Assembly (NCBI GenBank): GCA_027943335.1
Contig: BSBK01001581.1
Coordinates: forward strand, 316,001 to 380,000
DNA from: Chamaecyparis obtusa
Lineage: Eukaryota > Streptophyta > Pinopsida > Cupressales > Cupressaceae
DNA length: 64,000 nucleotides
Direction: 5' to 3'
Of this stretch, positions 38,001 through 48,516 are shown in pieces. The position numbers were made by a program, and so were the translations under genes. Within the stretch, counting starts at the first letter, position 1, and every line of letters starts with the position of its first letter. The notes under the pieces were generated by a model, which was not told the DNA's origin, did not search any database, and saw only the letters and a program-made list of their open reading frames with translations.

Positions 38001-39285
38001 TTAGCAAATTATAATTTAGACCTTCAACCCAATATGCATTTTCACAAGAGATCTTATAACTCAATTTAATCAAACCTTTTCCTCTAATAGGACATGGTGC
38101 ATCATTACCAAATTTTACACTTTTACCTCTATAATGATGTAAGGTCTCAAACTTACTCTTGTCACGAGTCATGTGATGTGAACAACCACTATCAATAATC
38201 CATTTTTCATTCTTGTCCACATAGGATATCAATGTAGTTTTCTCATCCTCATCGGATTGATCTTTCATTGCAACATAGACTACCTCAATTTCAAAATCAT
38301 CACTATCAGTGTCAGTTTCTTCTTCAACAATGTAACAAGATTTCTTACCTTTTCCTTTGTAGTCTTTGTGCCTTCGGTAGCTTCTGTCATCTCTTCTATC
38401 TTTGTGTTTGCTTTTTCTTTCTTCATCTTTATCATTCCTGTCAGGACATCTAGCAGCTATATGACCAACTTTATTACATGCAAAACATATAATAGGGATT
38501 TTACCTTTATATTTTCCTTTTCCCCTTCTCAATCTTCTAGCCATAAGAGCTTCTAGATCTTCAAGTTCTTCATCAGAAGTGTCACTGTCACTTTCACTTT
38601 CACCGATGCATATTTCTTTTTCTTTCTTTGGCTTGTTCAGAACTAATTGTGACTTAAAAGTAGATTCAACATTACCAATACTACCAACAGTGAAGTTATC
38701 ATAGTTAGAGAGTTCAAAAGTAGTCAGCTTTCCAACCAAACTTTCCAAAGTAAGCACATTTGCAGAGTTACATCTAGATTCCTGAATAGCTGAGATCTTA
38801 ATAGCATATATAGGACATAGAGTTCTTAGTACTTTTCCAATTATAGTTTCATCATCAATAGTCCCACATGCTCCTCTAATAGCATTCACAACTTTTATTC
38901 TACCATAATATTGTGCAATGTTCTCACCTTCTTGCATTCTCATTTCATCAAACTTACCTCTGAGACTCTCGGCCTTAGCTTTCAGTACATTTATGTCACC
39001 ACCATAGATCTTTGCAAGAGTGTCCCACATCTCCTTAGCACTTGTGCAATCCTTAATGTCCTCAAATTCTAGACGGCTTAGGGCAAATGCAATTTCTAGA
39101 ATTGCCTAATTATGTTCTTTCTTATCTCTCATTTCTTCGGCAGTCAAAGGTGTGACAGGTGATACATAGTCATTCTCAATGTAGTAATTTTTAGAATCAC
39201 CAATACCGGCTAGATGAAGCTTCATCAAGCTTTACCATGCAGGGAAGTTTTTCTTATTTAGCTTTGGTACCTCCTTCTTATACAT
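35033..39285 (-). pseudogene. Gag-Pol polyprotein of Copia B, broken
   Basis: The start is MYKKEVPKLNKKNFPAW at 39285. Gag continues to a CCHC knuckle, CFACNKVGHIAARC, near 38460-38510. Protease has WIIDSGCSHHMT near 38160-38210. Integrase N-terminus (LWHKRLCHVNFDNL, then CKECQLRKMTKSSF) and core lie at 37435-37854, with later integrase at 36839-37195 (TPYELWHGHAPSVKYFRIFG). RT lies at 35858-36475 ([28 protein letters not shown] near 35970), then RNase H to 35033 (ADWAGNVDDRKSTSDG; IKYHYLRELV). A one-base frame change falls near 37350, after the PQNG motif, and several nonsense codons occur, including one after NLLSVA (about 37990). It is almost full length but not functional. Confidence 0.9.
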
Positions 39286-39349
39286 CCTAATCATTTGCTT
39301 CAAGTCCCTTTAAACTTGATTTTTGTAAACATCAATAATAAGCAACGAA

Positions 39350-39363
39350 GCTCTGATACCAAT
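39350..39363 (-). other. Primer binding site of Copia B (tRNA-Met type)
   Basis: On the minus strand ATTGGTATCAGAGC directly follows the LTR end. Confidence 0.85.
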
Positions 39364-40930
39364 TATTAATATGATTTAGAACAATAGAGAGAGGGGGTGA
39401 ATTAGTTGTTCTCAGGTCTAGATGTATAAAACAAACTTTGAAAAAATTTCTTTAAATCAAATCTAACATCCAAAACCAACTCGGTCATCACTGATTCTAT
39501 AATAGAAACATATAACATTGCAATCCACTACCCAGTTGTATCTAACTTGTAAAACACAGAAATGTTTAAACCAAAACATTCACACAAGCATTGACACTAG
39601 GATTTATAGTGGAAACCCAATCTGGGAAAAACCACTTTGTAACATGCTACTATTATTTTCACTCTTATGAAGTGAGCTCAGTTAAAAGTCAACCCTATCA
39701 AAGGTTACAATACACACTATTAGGTGTGACCTGGTTAAAGGATTTCAATCACTTTGTTAGAAGTGAGCCTTGTTATAGGACTTACATACATTCCATTAGA
39801 ATGCAACCTTGTTCAAGGATTTAAACATATGATTGTTAGGTCAACCTCTATTAAAAGGATTTTGATTGTTACAATGGTTAGAAAGTAGTAGCAGTATTGA
39901 TCTGAAAAATATACAACTCACTTTACAAATATCAGATCTAATTCCGTACACAAATGTTGGTTTACTGACTTTGAAACTTTGCCATCTCCATCTCTGATCT
40001 GCTCGAAACTTTTCTTCAAGCAATCACCACACTTCTCCTTCAACCTTTTCTGCTTATACAGTCAATAACATTTACTGATCTTCTAGCATCCTCTTTTCAC
40101 CCATGCACACACATACCTAATGCTTAGGTTCCCTTAATACTTGCTCAATTAGGTTAACTCATCTTTTTCCTCTCAATCTCCTTCGTAGATCTTAGGGTTA
40201 GGTCAGATTCATTGAATCTACCCACTTTATGTTCTTCGGCTCCTTTTCTAGAAACATCTTAAATCTCTTAAAGATTTACAATAAAATATTTTTTAGTGCA
40301 TTCAATGCGTTGAAACAATCAATAAATAAAGTCAACACATTTTACATAATCCAAGAATTCAACAACGTCGGCTCCAAATCTGAATTCTCTTCAAATATAA
40401 AAATACTGATGCTCAGTCAATACTATGATCAACTACTCGGTCTTCATGTAGAAAGCTTAGTCATTACTAAAAAAAATTCCTCAGCTTATACTGTCTTTCT
40501 CAGAAATTAACTGATGTTCGGTCAACACTAGAATTGTTCTCGGCATATATTGACTCAGTCAACACTAACATTACTCGGCTTGAACATGATTTCTCTATTT
40601 TTGCTCGGTGAAGCCTACATGTTTAGTCTTCAATCTCACTAAGATAAACAATACATTATCTCATCATTGTACAACATAGTCAAGTACACTTTATAGTATC
40701 AAGATAGCTCAACCTTTCTTTAGGTGCTATTGTTACCATCCTTTCTTTCCCTTCTTCACAACAATACAATAGATATAGTAATTTCCTTAGGTGGTATTGT
40801 TACCATCCTTTCTTTCCCTTCTTCACAACAATACAATAGATATACTACTTTCCTATGTAGCAACAGTCTTACTAGTTAAGGTTTGACATCAATGACAACA
40901 CAACAATTGCTTCAATTGCAGTTTCCAACA
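39364..40930 (-). repeat. 5' LTR of Copia B
   Basis: It is about 67 bp longer than the 3' LTR because of a tandem duplication near its outer end: units 40721-40787 and 40788-40854, each running from TAGGTG(C/G)TATTGTTACC through AATAGATATA. It ends CAGTTTCCAACA before the second AAGAG. Confidence 0.88.
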
Positions 40931-41490
40931 AAGAGTTCATAGTTGCAGTTGTTTATGAAATTCTCTTCTATGAAAATATATCTTGTATTGTCTTGTCTTT
41001 TCATTTTAAATTATGTATATATACATGTTTGAGTGGCTTTCACACCTCTTTAGGGTGAAAAGACACACCCTTATTACAAATTATTTTGAATAAATACTAA
41101 ACTAACTAAAAAAAACTACCTAACTTCAAAAAACCAAAACACCTCGTGGAAAACTAAAAATTTTAGTGGAAATAGGAAATTTGATTTCCCAAACTGGGTC
41201 TTTTTTAGATTTTTAAAATTCGACCATCTTCATCCTCTATTGGCATAATCTTTGTAGTAGGTTGAAATTCCAGCATTTTCTGAAGGCTTTGATCATAGAA
41301 TTTTGATTGTTCTTGTCACAGAGCTTCCTTCCATAATATATCAACTTTTTAATTGAAAATTAAGATAATCTTTTATCCCATTTCATGTACTCCATCATTA
41401 ATTATTTGGCATGGAAATTAAGAGGCTATTTTTTAGTGTTTTATCACTATATAGGACTCCAAATTTTGCCCAAAATTTAGAGCTCCAATA
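40931..41490 (-). repeat. LTR A3, right part
   Basis: Continuation of 32307-33042 after the second AAGAG copy. It ends CTCCAATA where other copies have CTCCAACA. It is followed directly by the polypurine tract of unit 3, so A3 also serves two units. Confidence 0.9.
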
Positions 41491-42827
41491 CGATCTTTCT
41501 GGGGACGTATGCTCCATGTGAGCATAGTGAGATTCCATCTATCTCTGGAGAAGTAGATCAAGTATCCATACTTAATCTGATGTGAAGTAAAATTGGGTGG
41601 CCCCATGCCCCCCAAAATTAAATATTGATTTTTTCCTCTATCGAACACTTGATTTTGATCATGCAATAACTCCCTCCTTGTTGCATTGGGTGCATCTTCC
41701 TTATGGATCTTTCCCATTGTTTCATCTATGTGGTCCTTGGTATTTGGCCTTTGTTTCATCTTTGAGAAATCATTAAGTGCATCATAATTTTTTCTGAATG
41801 GAGGATCTCTATGCATTAGACCAGTTATATCAAAATGAAATTTATTTACTTGGACAACTTCTTGCTTATAATTTTCTTTGTCTTTATACTCCATATGTTG
41901 TTTCTCATCATAAAATATTTTTGAAGATAACTCATATTTACGAGACATTACTACACTTTTATCAAGAATCTGATTAGATAGGATATCTGGAAAACTTTTA
42001 GCACTATTCCTCAACACATTCTCCTCATTATGATTGGTTGATACCATCTTATCTTCATATGTTTGATACAACTTCTGTTCATAGGATGAATTGAAAGATG
42101 TATCACCTCTTGAATATACTTCCCCACACATATTTTGAGTTTCATCATCCTCAAAATTATCATTAGGCATGTTATCTTCATCATGATGTCGATGGATTTG
42201 ATTGCATAGAAGATTCTCTTCAAATAATGGATTCAAGAACATAGAGAACTCAGACATATATTCATCTTCTTCCTCTTCAAAAAATGGATTGAGAAACATA
42301 GAGAATTTAGACACATCTTCTTCTTCTTCCTCTCTACTAAATTCATCCTTTTTAGAATCATATACTTCATCAACAAGATATGTATCTCTCTCATCAGGTT
42401 TATCTTCTGGTGTTTCATCAATTTTTTTATCCTTGTGAATTGGAAAAAATTTTGAGTTATTTTTGTGTATATGCCTTTGATATTCCTTATCCAACAAATC
42501 TGAAATTTGTTCTATACCGAGAAAATCTTCTTCCTCATTCATTTTATTTATATTATCTACTTCTATTTCATAGGTCCTATTGTCACAAGAGTCAGCCACA
42601 CATAAATCAATAACTGGATTTATTGTGTTCTTTTCTCTGATGTCATCCTTTATTATATAATTATGAAGTACATGTTTGATTATTTGAGATACAATTCCAT
42701 GGTTAGATTTATTATTTTCTTCATCTAGATCTAGAACTTCATTAGAGCTTTGTACTCCTGTAGATTTTACATTGCATCTATCACCTTCTTGTCTTTCAAT
42801 ATTTAAAAATTCATCCAAGGGAGACAT
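41433..42827 (-). CDS. Acidic ORF of the A family, intact copy (464 aa), function unknown
   Basis: This is the only uninterrupted copy of the three. It starts MSPLDEFLNIERQEG, 13 codons after the UAG that ends the gag-like ORF and in the same frame. The protein is rich in D, E, K and N, with an E-rich run at residues 165-188 and a 19-residue repeat of FSMFLNP (175-181, 194-200). The C-terminal part, from about residue 330, is less acidic (KFHFDITGLMHRDPPF, then GPPNFTSHQIKYGYLIYFS). The frame crosses the polypurine tract (as PQKDR) and its last 19 codons lie inside the LTR. I recognise no enzyme motif, signal peptide or membrane segment. It may be a diverged Gag C-terminus, a captured sequence or a family-specific protein. 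Confidence 0.65.
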   Translation of the reverse strand: MSPLDEFLNIERQEGDRCNVKSTGVQSSNEVLDLDEENNKSNHGIVSQIIKHVLHNYIIKDDIREKNTINPVIDLCVADSCDNRTYEIEVDNINKMNEEEDFLGIEQISDLLDKEYQRHIHKNNSKFFPIHKDKKIDETPEDKPDERDTYLVDEVYDSKKDEFSREEEEEDVSKFSMFLNPFFEEEEDEYMSEFSMFLNPLFEENLLCNQIHRHHDEDNMPNDNFEDDETQNMCGEVYSRGDTSFNSSYEQKLYQTYEDKMVSTNHNEENVLRNSAKSFPDILSNQILDKSVVMSRKYELSSKIFYDEKQHMEYKDKENYKQEVVQVNKFHFDITGLMHRDPPFRKNYDALNDFSKMKQRPNTKDHIDETMGKIHKEDAPNATRRELLHDQNQVFDRGKNQYLILGGMGPPNFTSHQIKYGYLIYFSRDRWNLTMLTWSIRPQKDRIGALNFGQNLESYIVIKH

Positions 42828-42866
42828 ACAAGGCTCTGCTTCCCAGATGTATTGTTGATCCTCTTC

Positions 42867-43196
42867 CTATTCATAACACATGTTATTTCCTTCACTTGCA
42901 TAATGGAATTCATATAGAAACCATTGTTCAAGTTCTTTCCAAGATGAAATACTTTGTGTAGGTAATGATTCATATGCCTCTCTTGCATTATGTTTTAATA
43001 ACCATGCAAAAAAATTCATGGCATCATCTTCTGTATCAACCTCATAACCATCAAGGAACATATGAAAAGTATCCAAATGATCAAGAGTTGATTCATCATA
43101 ATCTCCATAAAATTCAAGCATCCTGTGTGAAAGATTTGTAAATACTTCATTATTACTACATTGAAACCTTCTAAGATCCAAAGGCATGATGTCCAC
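42867..43196 (-). CDS. Gag-like ORF, unit 3 copy, intact (109 aa)
   Basis: It runs from MDIMPLDLRRFQCSNNEVF to NNMCYE and ends at UAG (42867-42869). The HLDTFHMFLDGYEVD and LPTQSISSWKELEQWFLYE blocks match the N-terminal half of plant retrotransposon Gag. It lies about 350 bp downstream of the primer site, as expected for the first ORF. Readthrough of the UAG would fuse it to the intact 464-residue acidic ORF to give a protein of about 590 residues (inference). Confidence 0.68.
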   Translation of the reverse strand: MDIMPLDLRRFQCSNNEVFTNLSHRMLEFYGDYDESTLDHLDTFHMFLDGYEVDTEDDAMNFFAWLLKHNAREAYESLPTQSISSWKELEQWFLYEFHYASEGNNMCYE

Positions 43197-43550
43197 TAGA
43201 ACAAATGGTTTTCACTAAAATGGTTGTTTATTCCGATACATTATGAATATCTGAATTGGTAGTAAGTTGTTTCTTTATACATTAGGTTCTTGACAATAGA
43301 GTCACCACCTCTTTTAAGGAGGAAAAATTTACTTATCTCCTTTTCGGTCTTCTTCCTCAGTAGAATCACTGATTCAAATTCTTTACTGAATAGAGTCACC
43401 ACCTCATTTGAGGAATGTCTTTCTTCCAGTAGAGTGTGCTTCCAAACAAACTAATATAACTACTTTCTGATTCTGATTTGCGAAATCTAAAATTCTAGGT
43501 AACTTCACAATATATATTGTGATCAACTCTCCCCAGAAGAGTCACCAATT

Positions 43551-44861
43551 TGTTGGTGCCCAAAAATGATGGTTTGGATTTGTCCAACTAACAGGTACAA
43601 ATTGATACCTCTGCAATTTTGGCTTAATCAAGCCAAGGCTGGTAGGCCTAATTTCACTTTGAACTATTTAATTCTCTATGTCGCACAACTGCATACATAA
43701 ACAAACAAAGTTCCTTCAAAGGCAGTGAATGATCTTTTGAGGAAAGAAACTAATCTCCTGAAAATATCTATTCTATAATACTTGACTAAATGGATTATAC
43801 TAAAGAATTAAAAGTAATGCTTTTGAAATAATGATTTAATAATCTATAAACTACAAAGTATGAACCAAATTACAATTTCCAAATAATAATTAGATTAGTG
43901 CCTTCTAAATACTTGGGCTATAGAGTCAAAAAAATTTCAATCCTACGTACGATCAAAGACGGTTTTAAAAAATTTCTTTAATAAGACAAGACCATCATTT
44001 TAGAGGTTTCCACTTGATTCACAATTCAAATCATTTTACACAACTAATCCTATCAAGTTTAACTCAAATTAAGAGATCGATAAGAACAATGGTAGGTTCA
44101 CCGACCATGCAATTGATATTCAAGTTGTATATATTAATTTTGAATTATGATACTCAAGGAATTCAACACAGTGAAACACTCTATTTAATAGAATATCCAA
44201 AAGACTAATTGAAAACATATAACTTATAACCACAAATAAAAATAAGAGCACTTATCTTTATTGATGTTGAAAAACTGGTACATAAGAGTTCATAGTTGCA
44301 GTTGTTTATAAAATTCTATTCTATGAAAATATATCTTGTATTGTCTTGTCTTTTCATTTTAAATTATGTATATATACATGTTTGAGTGGCTTTCACACCT
44401 CTTTAGGGTGAAAAGACACACCCTTATTACAAATTATTTTGAAAAAATAATAAACTAACTAAAAAATAACTACCTAACTTTCGGATTTGGGTCTGGTCAA
44501 AAAACCAAAACACCTCGTGGAAAACTAAAATCTTTATTGGAAATAAAAAATTTGATTTCCCAAATTGGGTCTTTTTTATATTTTTAAAATTCGACCATCT
44601 TCATCCTCTATTGGCATCATCTTTGCAGTAGGTTGAAATTCCAACATTTTCTAAAGGCTTTGATCATAGAATTTTTATTGTTCTTGTCACAGAGCTTCCT
44701 TCCATAATATCTCAACTTTTTAATTGAAAATTAATATAATTTTTTATCCCATTTCATGTACTCCATCATTAATTATTTTTCATGAAAATTAAGAGGCCAT
44801 TTTTTAGGGTTTTATCACTATATAGGACTCCAAATTTTGCCCAAAATTTAGAGCTCCAACA
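43551..44861 (-). repeat. LTR A4 (5'-most LTR of array A)
   Basis: It is 1311 bp, from TGTTGGTGCCC to GAGCTCCAACA. Its left edge abuts the primer site of unit 3 and its right edge abuts CTCGG and Copia C, not another purine tract, so the array ends here. Confidence 0.9.
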
Positions 44862-44866
44862 CTCGG
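44862..44866. repeat. Right target-site duplication of array A (CTCGG)
   Basis: It matches 6519-6523. Copia C integrase sequence resumes immediately beyond it. Confidence 0.88.
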
Positions 44867-46935
44867 TTCAGAACATAAACATCTGTGCTAACTACTTCTC
44901 TCCATTATTTCTGAGAAACATTCTTTTGTAACATCAGTGTCCTCTCATAGTCAACTATTGACCTATTCCTCCTTTCAACTATTCCATTTTGTTGAGGTGT
45001 CCTCAGTGCAAATACCTGTCTTTTAATACCATGCTCATTACAAAAGTTAGTAAATTCATCAGAAATAAATTCACCACCTCGGTCAGATCTTAAGCATTTC
45101 AATTCTTTACCAGTCTCTTTGTCAAATTTTGCTTTATACCATTTGAACATCTTAAATGCCTCTTATTTTTCCTTCAAGAACATGACTGTCATTAATCTAG
45201 TATAATCATCAACAAAAATAAAAAAATATATGTCTCCATAGTAACTCTGAGTTCTCATAGGACCACATAGGTCGGTATGCACTAACTCAATTAATTTCTT
45301 TGTTGAATAATCTTTGCTTTTGAAACTAGATTTTGTCATTTTACCTTTCTAACATTCATGACACATAACATTATCAGTCTTAGATAAGTTAGGCAGACCT
45401 CTAACCTTTTTCTTTTTACTGATCTTAATCATGTTATCAAAATTTACATGACATAACCTTTTATGCCACAACCATGCATCTTCATCTTTCATCATTAAAT
45501 AAGAAGATTGATCATTATCAAGATTAAAAAAATTACCTCTCGATTGTGTTCCAATTCCAACAAGTCTTCCTCCATCATCAAATATCTTCACTTTCTTGCT
45601 CTCAAAAGCAACTCGGTGGCCTGAATTGTTCAGTTGTGCCACACTTAGCAAATTATAGTTTAGTATTTTTACCCAATAAGCATTGTCACATCTAATTTTA
45701 TCATTTATCATCAGGGATCCTTTTCCTTTAACCATACAAGGTCCATCATTACCCATTCTCATAGATCCTCCATTGTGTTCTTCAAGATGATCAAATTTTT
45801 CTTCATCACCAGTCATGTGATGTGTACAGCCACTATCTATGATCCATGTATTATTTTTATTAACCTTAGAGATAAGTGTCATCTCTACATACCTTTCATC
45901 TTCCTCTGAGTCATCCTTCATTGCAACAAATACTACCTCCACATCTTCATCAATGTCGGTATCAGTGACATCTTCTACAATGTAGCACTTCTTGCCTTTA
46001 TCATTATTGTCTCGGTTGTCTTTGTTGTAGTGTCGGTAACTTCTGTTGCTTCTTCTCCTATAGCTTCCTTCACCAGATCGGTCTTTATTTCTATCATCAT
46101 CTTTCCTGTGTGGAAATCTAGCAACAATATGACCAACCTCTTTACAGTTAAAGCATGCTAAAGGTAATTTACCTCTATATCTTCCTTTATGTTTAGGTAA
46201 TCTTCTGGCCATAAGAGCTTCAAGTTCATCAAGCTCATCATCAGTATTGCTATCACTATCATCATTCTTATTTCTGCTACTAGACTTACCAATCTTTAGA
46301 GAAGACATAAAAGAAGATTCAACAGATGGTACAAAACTATTATCAAAGTTGTTAATTTCAAAGGTTGTAAGCTTACCAATCAGATTATCAAGAGTAAGGT
46401 TGTTACCAGATGCAGACCTAGTTTCATGAATTGTAGATATTCTAATTGCATAAACCAAAAATAAGGTTCTGAGAACTTTTCTTACCACTGTCTCTTCGTC
46501 AATAACACCATTAGATGCTCTAATAGCATGTACTACCTCTTTTAGTCTATTTATGTACTACATAATATTTTCTCCTTCCTTCATCTTCATATCATCGAAT
46601 CTTCCTCTTAAGCTTTCAGCTCTGGCTCTTTTGACATTCACATCACCACTATAAACTTGAGCAAGTTTATCCCACATATCTTTAGCAGTAGTGCAATTTT
46701 TAATATCTTCAAATTCGGCATCAGTACAGGCAACAACAATCTCCATCATAGAAACATTATGTTCATGCCTGTCTCTTAGTTGATCAAGGGTCAAGGGACC
46801 AGTGGGCCATGCAATGTAGCCATTCTCCATTAGTGTGAGGGTAGAATTTCCAATTCCAGATACATGCAGCTTCATTCAGCTTTTCCATACTGTGAAGTTA
46901 TCCTTGTTTAGCTTTGGCACTTCCCTCTTATACAT
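44867..46935 (-). pseudogene. Copia C polyprotein, first part: gag, protease, integrase
   Basis: The start is MYKREVPKLNKDNF at 46935, by alignment to F and B. The Gag knuckle is CFNCKEVGHIVARF near 46115-46160, with its last cysteine replaced by F. Protease WIIDSGCTHHMT near 45800-45850 is intact. Integrase reads LWHKRLCHVNFDNM (near 45450), VHTDLCGP (near 45270), SDRGGEF and QQNGIVERRNRS (within 44905-45150), so the three acidic catalytic positions can be placed. Stops fall soon after the start, near 46556, 45347 and 45153, all in one frame. The gene is cut at 44867 within integrase and continues at 6518. Confidence 0.88.
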
Positions 46936-46984
46936 TTTGAGATCTTTGGGTTGAAGTCCTTAAAACTCTATTCCAATCAACCAA

Positions 46985-46999
46985 CACTCTGATACTAAT
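46985..46999 (-). other. Primer binding site of Copia C (tRNA-Met type, mutated)
   Basis: On the minus strand AATTAGTATCAGAGTG follows the LTR end CTAACA. Against TGGTATCAGAGC it has two G/C to A/T changes. Confidence 0.75.
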
Positions 47000-48516
47000 T
47001 GTTAGAAAAACTGAGAGGGGGGTGAATTAGTTATCCACAATCCCAATCACAAATTGTATATCCAAAAACAATTTACTAAAACTTTTGTAGCTTGGTAACA
47101 TAAAATAGTATTCTGTCTATGCTTTTATCGATTACCATTTAATAACATATAGTGATTACCGATCAAATCCAATATGAAACATGTAAAGAATGATAACAAA
47201 CAATCATCACAGTCAACACATAACACCAGAGATTTAATGTGGAAACCCTGTAAAGGGAAAAACCACCTAGGACTGGCAATCCAAAAATTGTTCACTCTTC
47301 TGAAGTGAGGTCGGTGAAGACCCAACCCTGTTAAAAGTTACAAACACACTATGAGGTGTGACCTTGTTAGAGTATTTTAGACCAACTGTTATTGTCCAAC
47401 CAGCATTCACTATGGGGTTGACAGGATAACAAATGTACACTCTATGAATGATATTACAAGACTTTCTAGTCCACTCTATTAAGAGATTTATCTGTTTACA
47501 ATGGTTAAAATGTAACAGCAGCTGATCTGATTACAACACAACTTCAATTGAATATTATCAGATCTATATTAAGCTCATTCAAATCCTCTGATCAATATAT
47601 CAATTATGTTTCAATCAATATTCAGTAACTTACTGTCTCTCAGTTATAGCTTTCTAACGCTCGGTAATCTCTGTAGTTCGGTTCTCCTTAACCAGTCTGG
47701 TCAGGCATGCATGAAGCTTGTTTATGTGATATCTCTACAATCTCCTTCTTTCCACATAAGTTTCATAATGAAACCCTAGTCTCTTAAATAGACAAGTAAA
47801 CCATTTTAATTTCATCCATCAGATTTTGCCGCTTAATCTCCTTTGTTGATTTTGCGGCTTAATCTCCTTTATTGATTTTGCCACTTTAACCTTCCTCAGT
47901 TGATGTGTCAGTATCATATTTTATTTCAATCCCTTATATCTTCTTCAAATTATGTTAGTCATCGATCTTTGTAACAAACATTATCTTTAACTCCATAATC
48001 ATAACACTTTACAGCTCATCAACTTCTGTCGGCTAAACTAGTCATTTAGTTCTTTTCTCCTACTCGGTTAACAAAGAAATGAGTCAGTGACCACACGCTC
48101 GATTTATACTATTCTTGGTATACACTACACTATGTCAGTGTATACTAAAAAGCTTCTTTAACTGACCACACTACTTTGTGAATTTGTCTCTATCCTTCAT
48201 CATAGATGAATGCAACATAATCAAGTCAATAACATAAGGTCATAGACACATTCATAAGTTACCCAATGTATTCCTTATCCTCATCTGTCATATCCATCTT
48301 CCTCATGTAGATATATTTGTTCTTCATCTCTTTTCTTCTTCTTTCTAAAGATGTTTTGGTATAGTAACTTACAAGATAAGTATTGTCAAAACTAGTTGAC
48401 ATCAATGACAACATATTACTGATTTAATCATCTTACATATCTAATCGACAACTCAATGATCTTAAATCACTTTTCTTCAAGTCATACAATTTATTCAAAT
48501 CAGTTGTAGTTCATCA
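47000..48516 (-). repeat. 5' LTR of Copia C
   Basis: It is 1517 bp. On the minus strand it starts TGATGAACTACAACTGATT and ends CTCTCAGTTTTTCTAACA, closely matching both ends of the F LTRs. Confidence 0.85.

Larger units (their letters stand above)
33043..40930 (-). mobile_element. Copia element B, complete with both LTRs, nested in LTR A3
   Basis: AAGAG lies at 33038-33042 and again at 40931-40935, and the A LTR resumes with TTCATAGTTGCAG. Its LTRs lie at 33043-34542 and 39364-40930, with a polypurine tract, broken gag-pol and tRNA-Met-type primer site between. Integrase precedes RT, which defines Copia. The RT/INT motif style ([24 protein letters not shown]) and repeated purine tracts recall Sirevirus-like Copia from memory, a tentative placement. 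B and the C/F family share the general plan but have different LTR ends. Confidence 0.9.
6524..44861 (-). mobile_element. Array A: tandem non-autonomous LTR retrotransposon, 4 LTRs and 3 internal domains
   Basis: Four copies of a 1.31-kb LTR alternate with three copies of a 2.07-kb internal domain, all in the same orientation. One CTCGG target duplication flanks the whole. Removing D and Copia B with one duplication copy each leaves about 11.4 kb, close to 4 x 1.31 + 3 x 2.07 kb. The primer-site and purine-tract positions show that transcription runs on the minus strand. No protease, RT, RNase H or integrase motif appears in the internal domains, so the family must depend on another element's enzymes. 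The array probably grew by unequal exchange between LTRs after one insertion (inference). Confidence 0.88.
5092..48516 (-). mobile_element. Copia element C, split by array A and truncated by element P
   Basis: The pieces are the 5' LTR at 47000-48516, a primer site at 46985-46999, gag to mid-integrase at 44867-46935, then after the 38-kb array, late integrase and reverse transcriptase at 5092-6518. Across the gap the integrase frame resumes once one CTCGG copy is discounted, so both pieces are one gene. The rest of RT, RNase H and the 3' LTR lie beyond element P, outside the window. LTR termini (TGATGAACTACAACTGATT, read on the minus strand) and gag closely resemble those of Copia F, so C and F are the same family. 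The upper flank ATATG (48517-48521) is a candidate target duplication whose mate is not visible. Confidence 0.88.
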
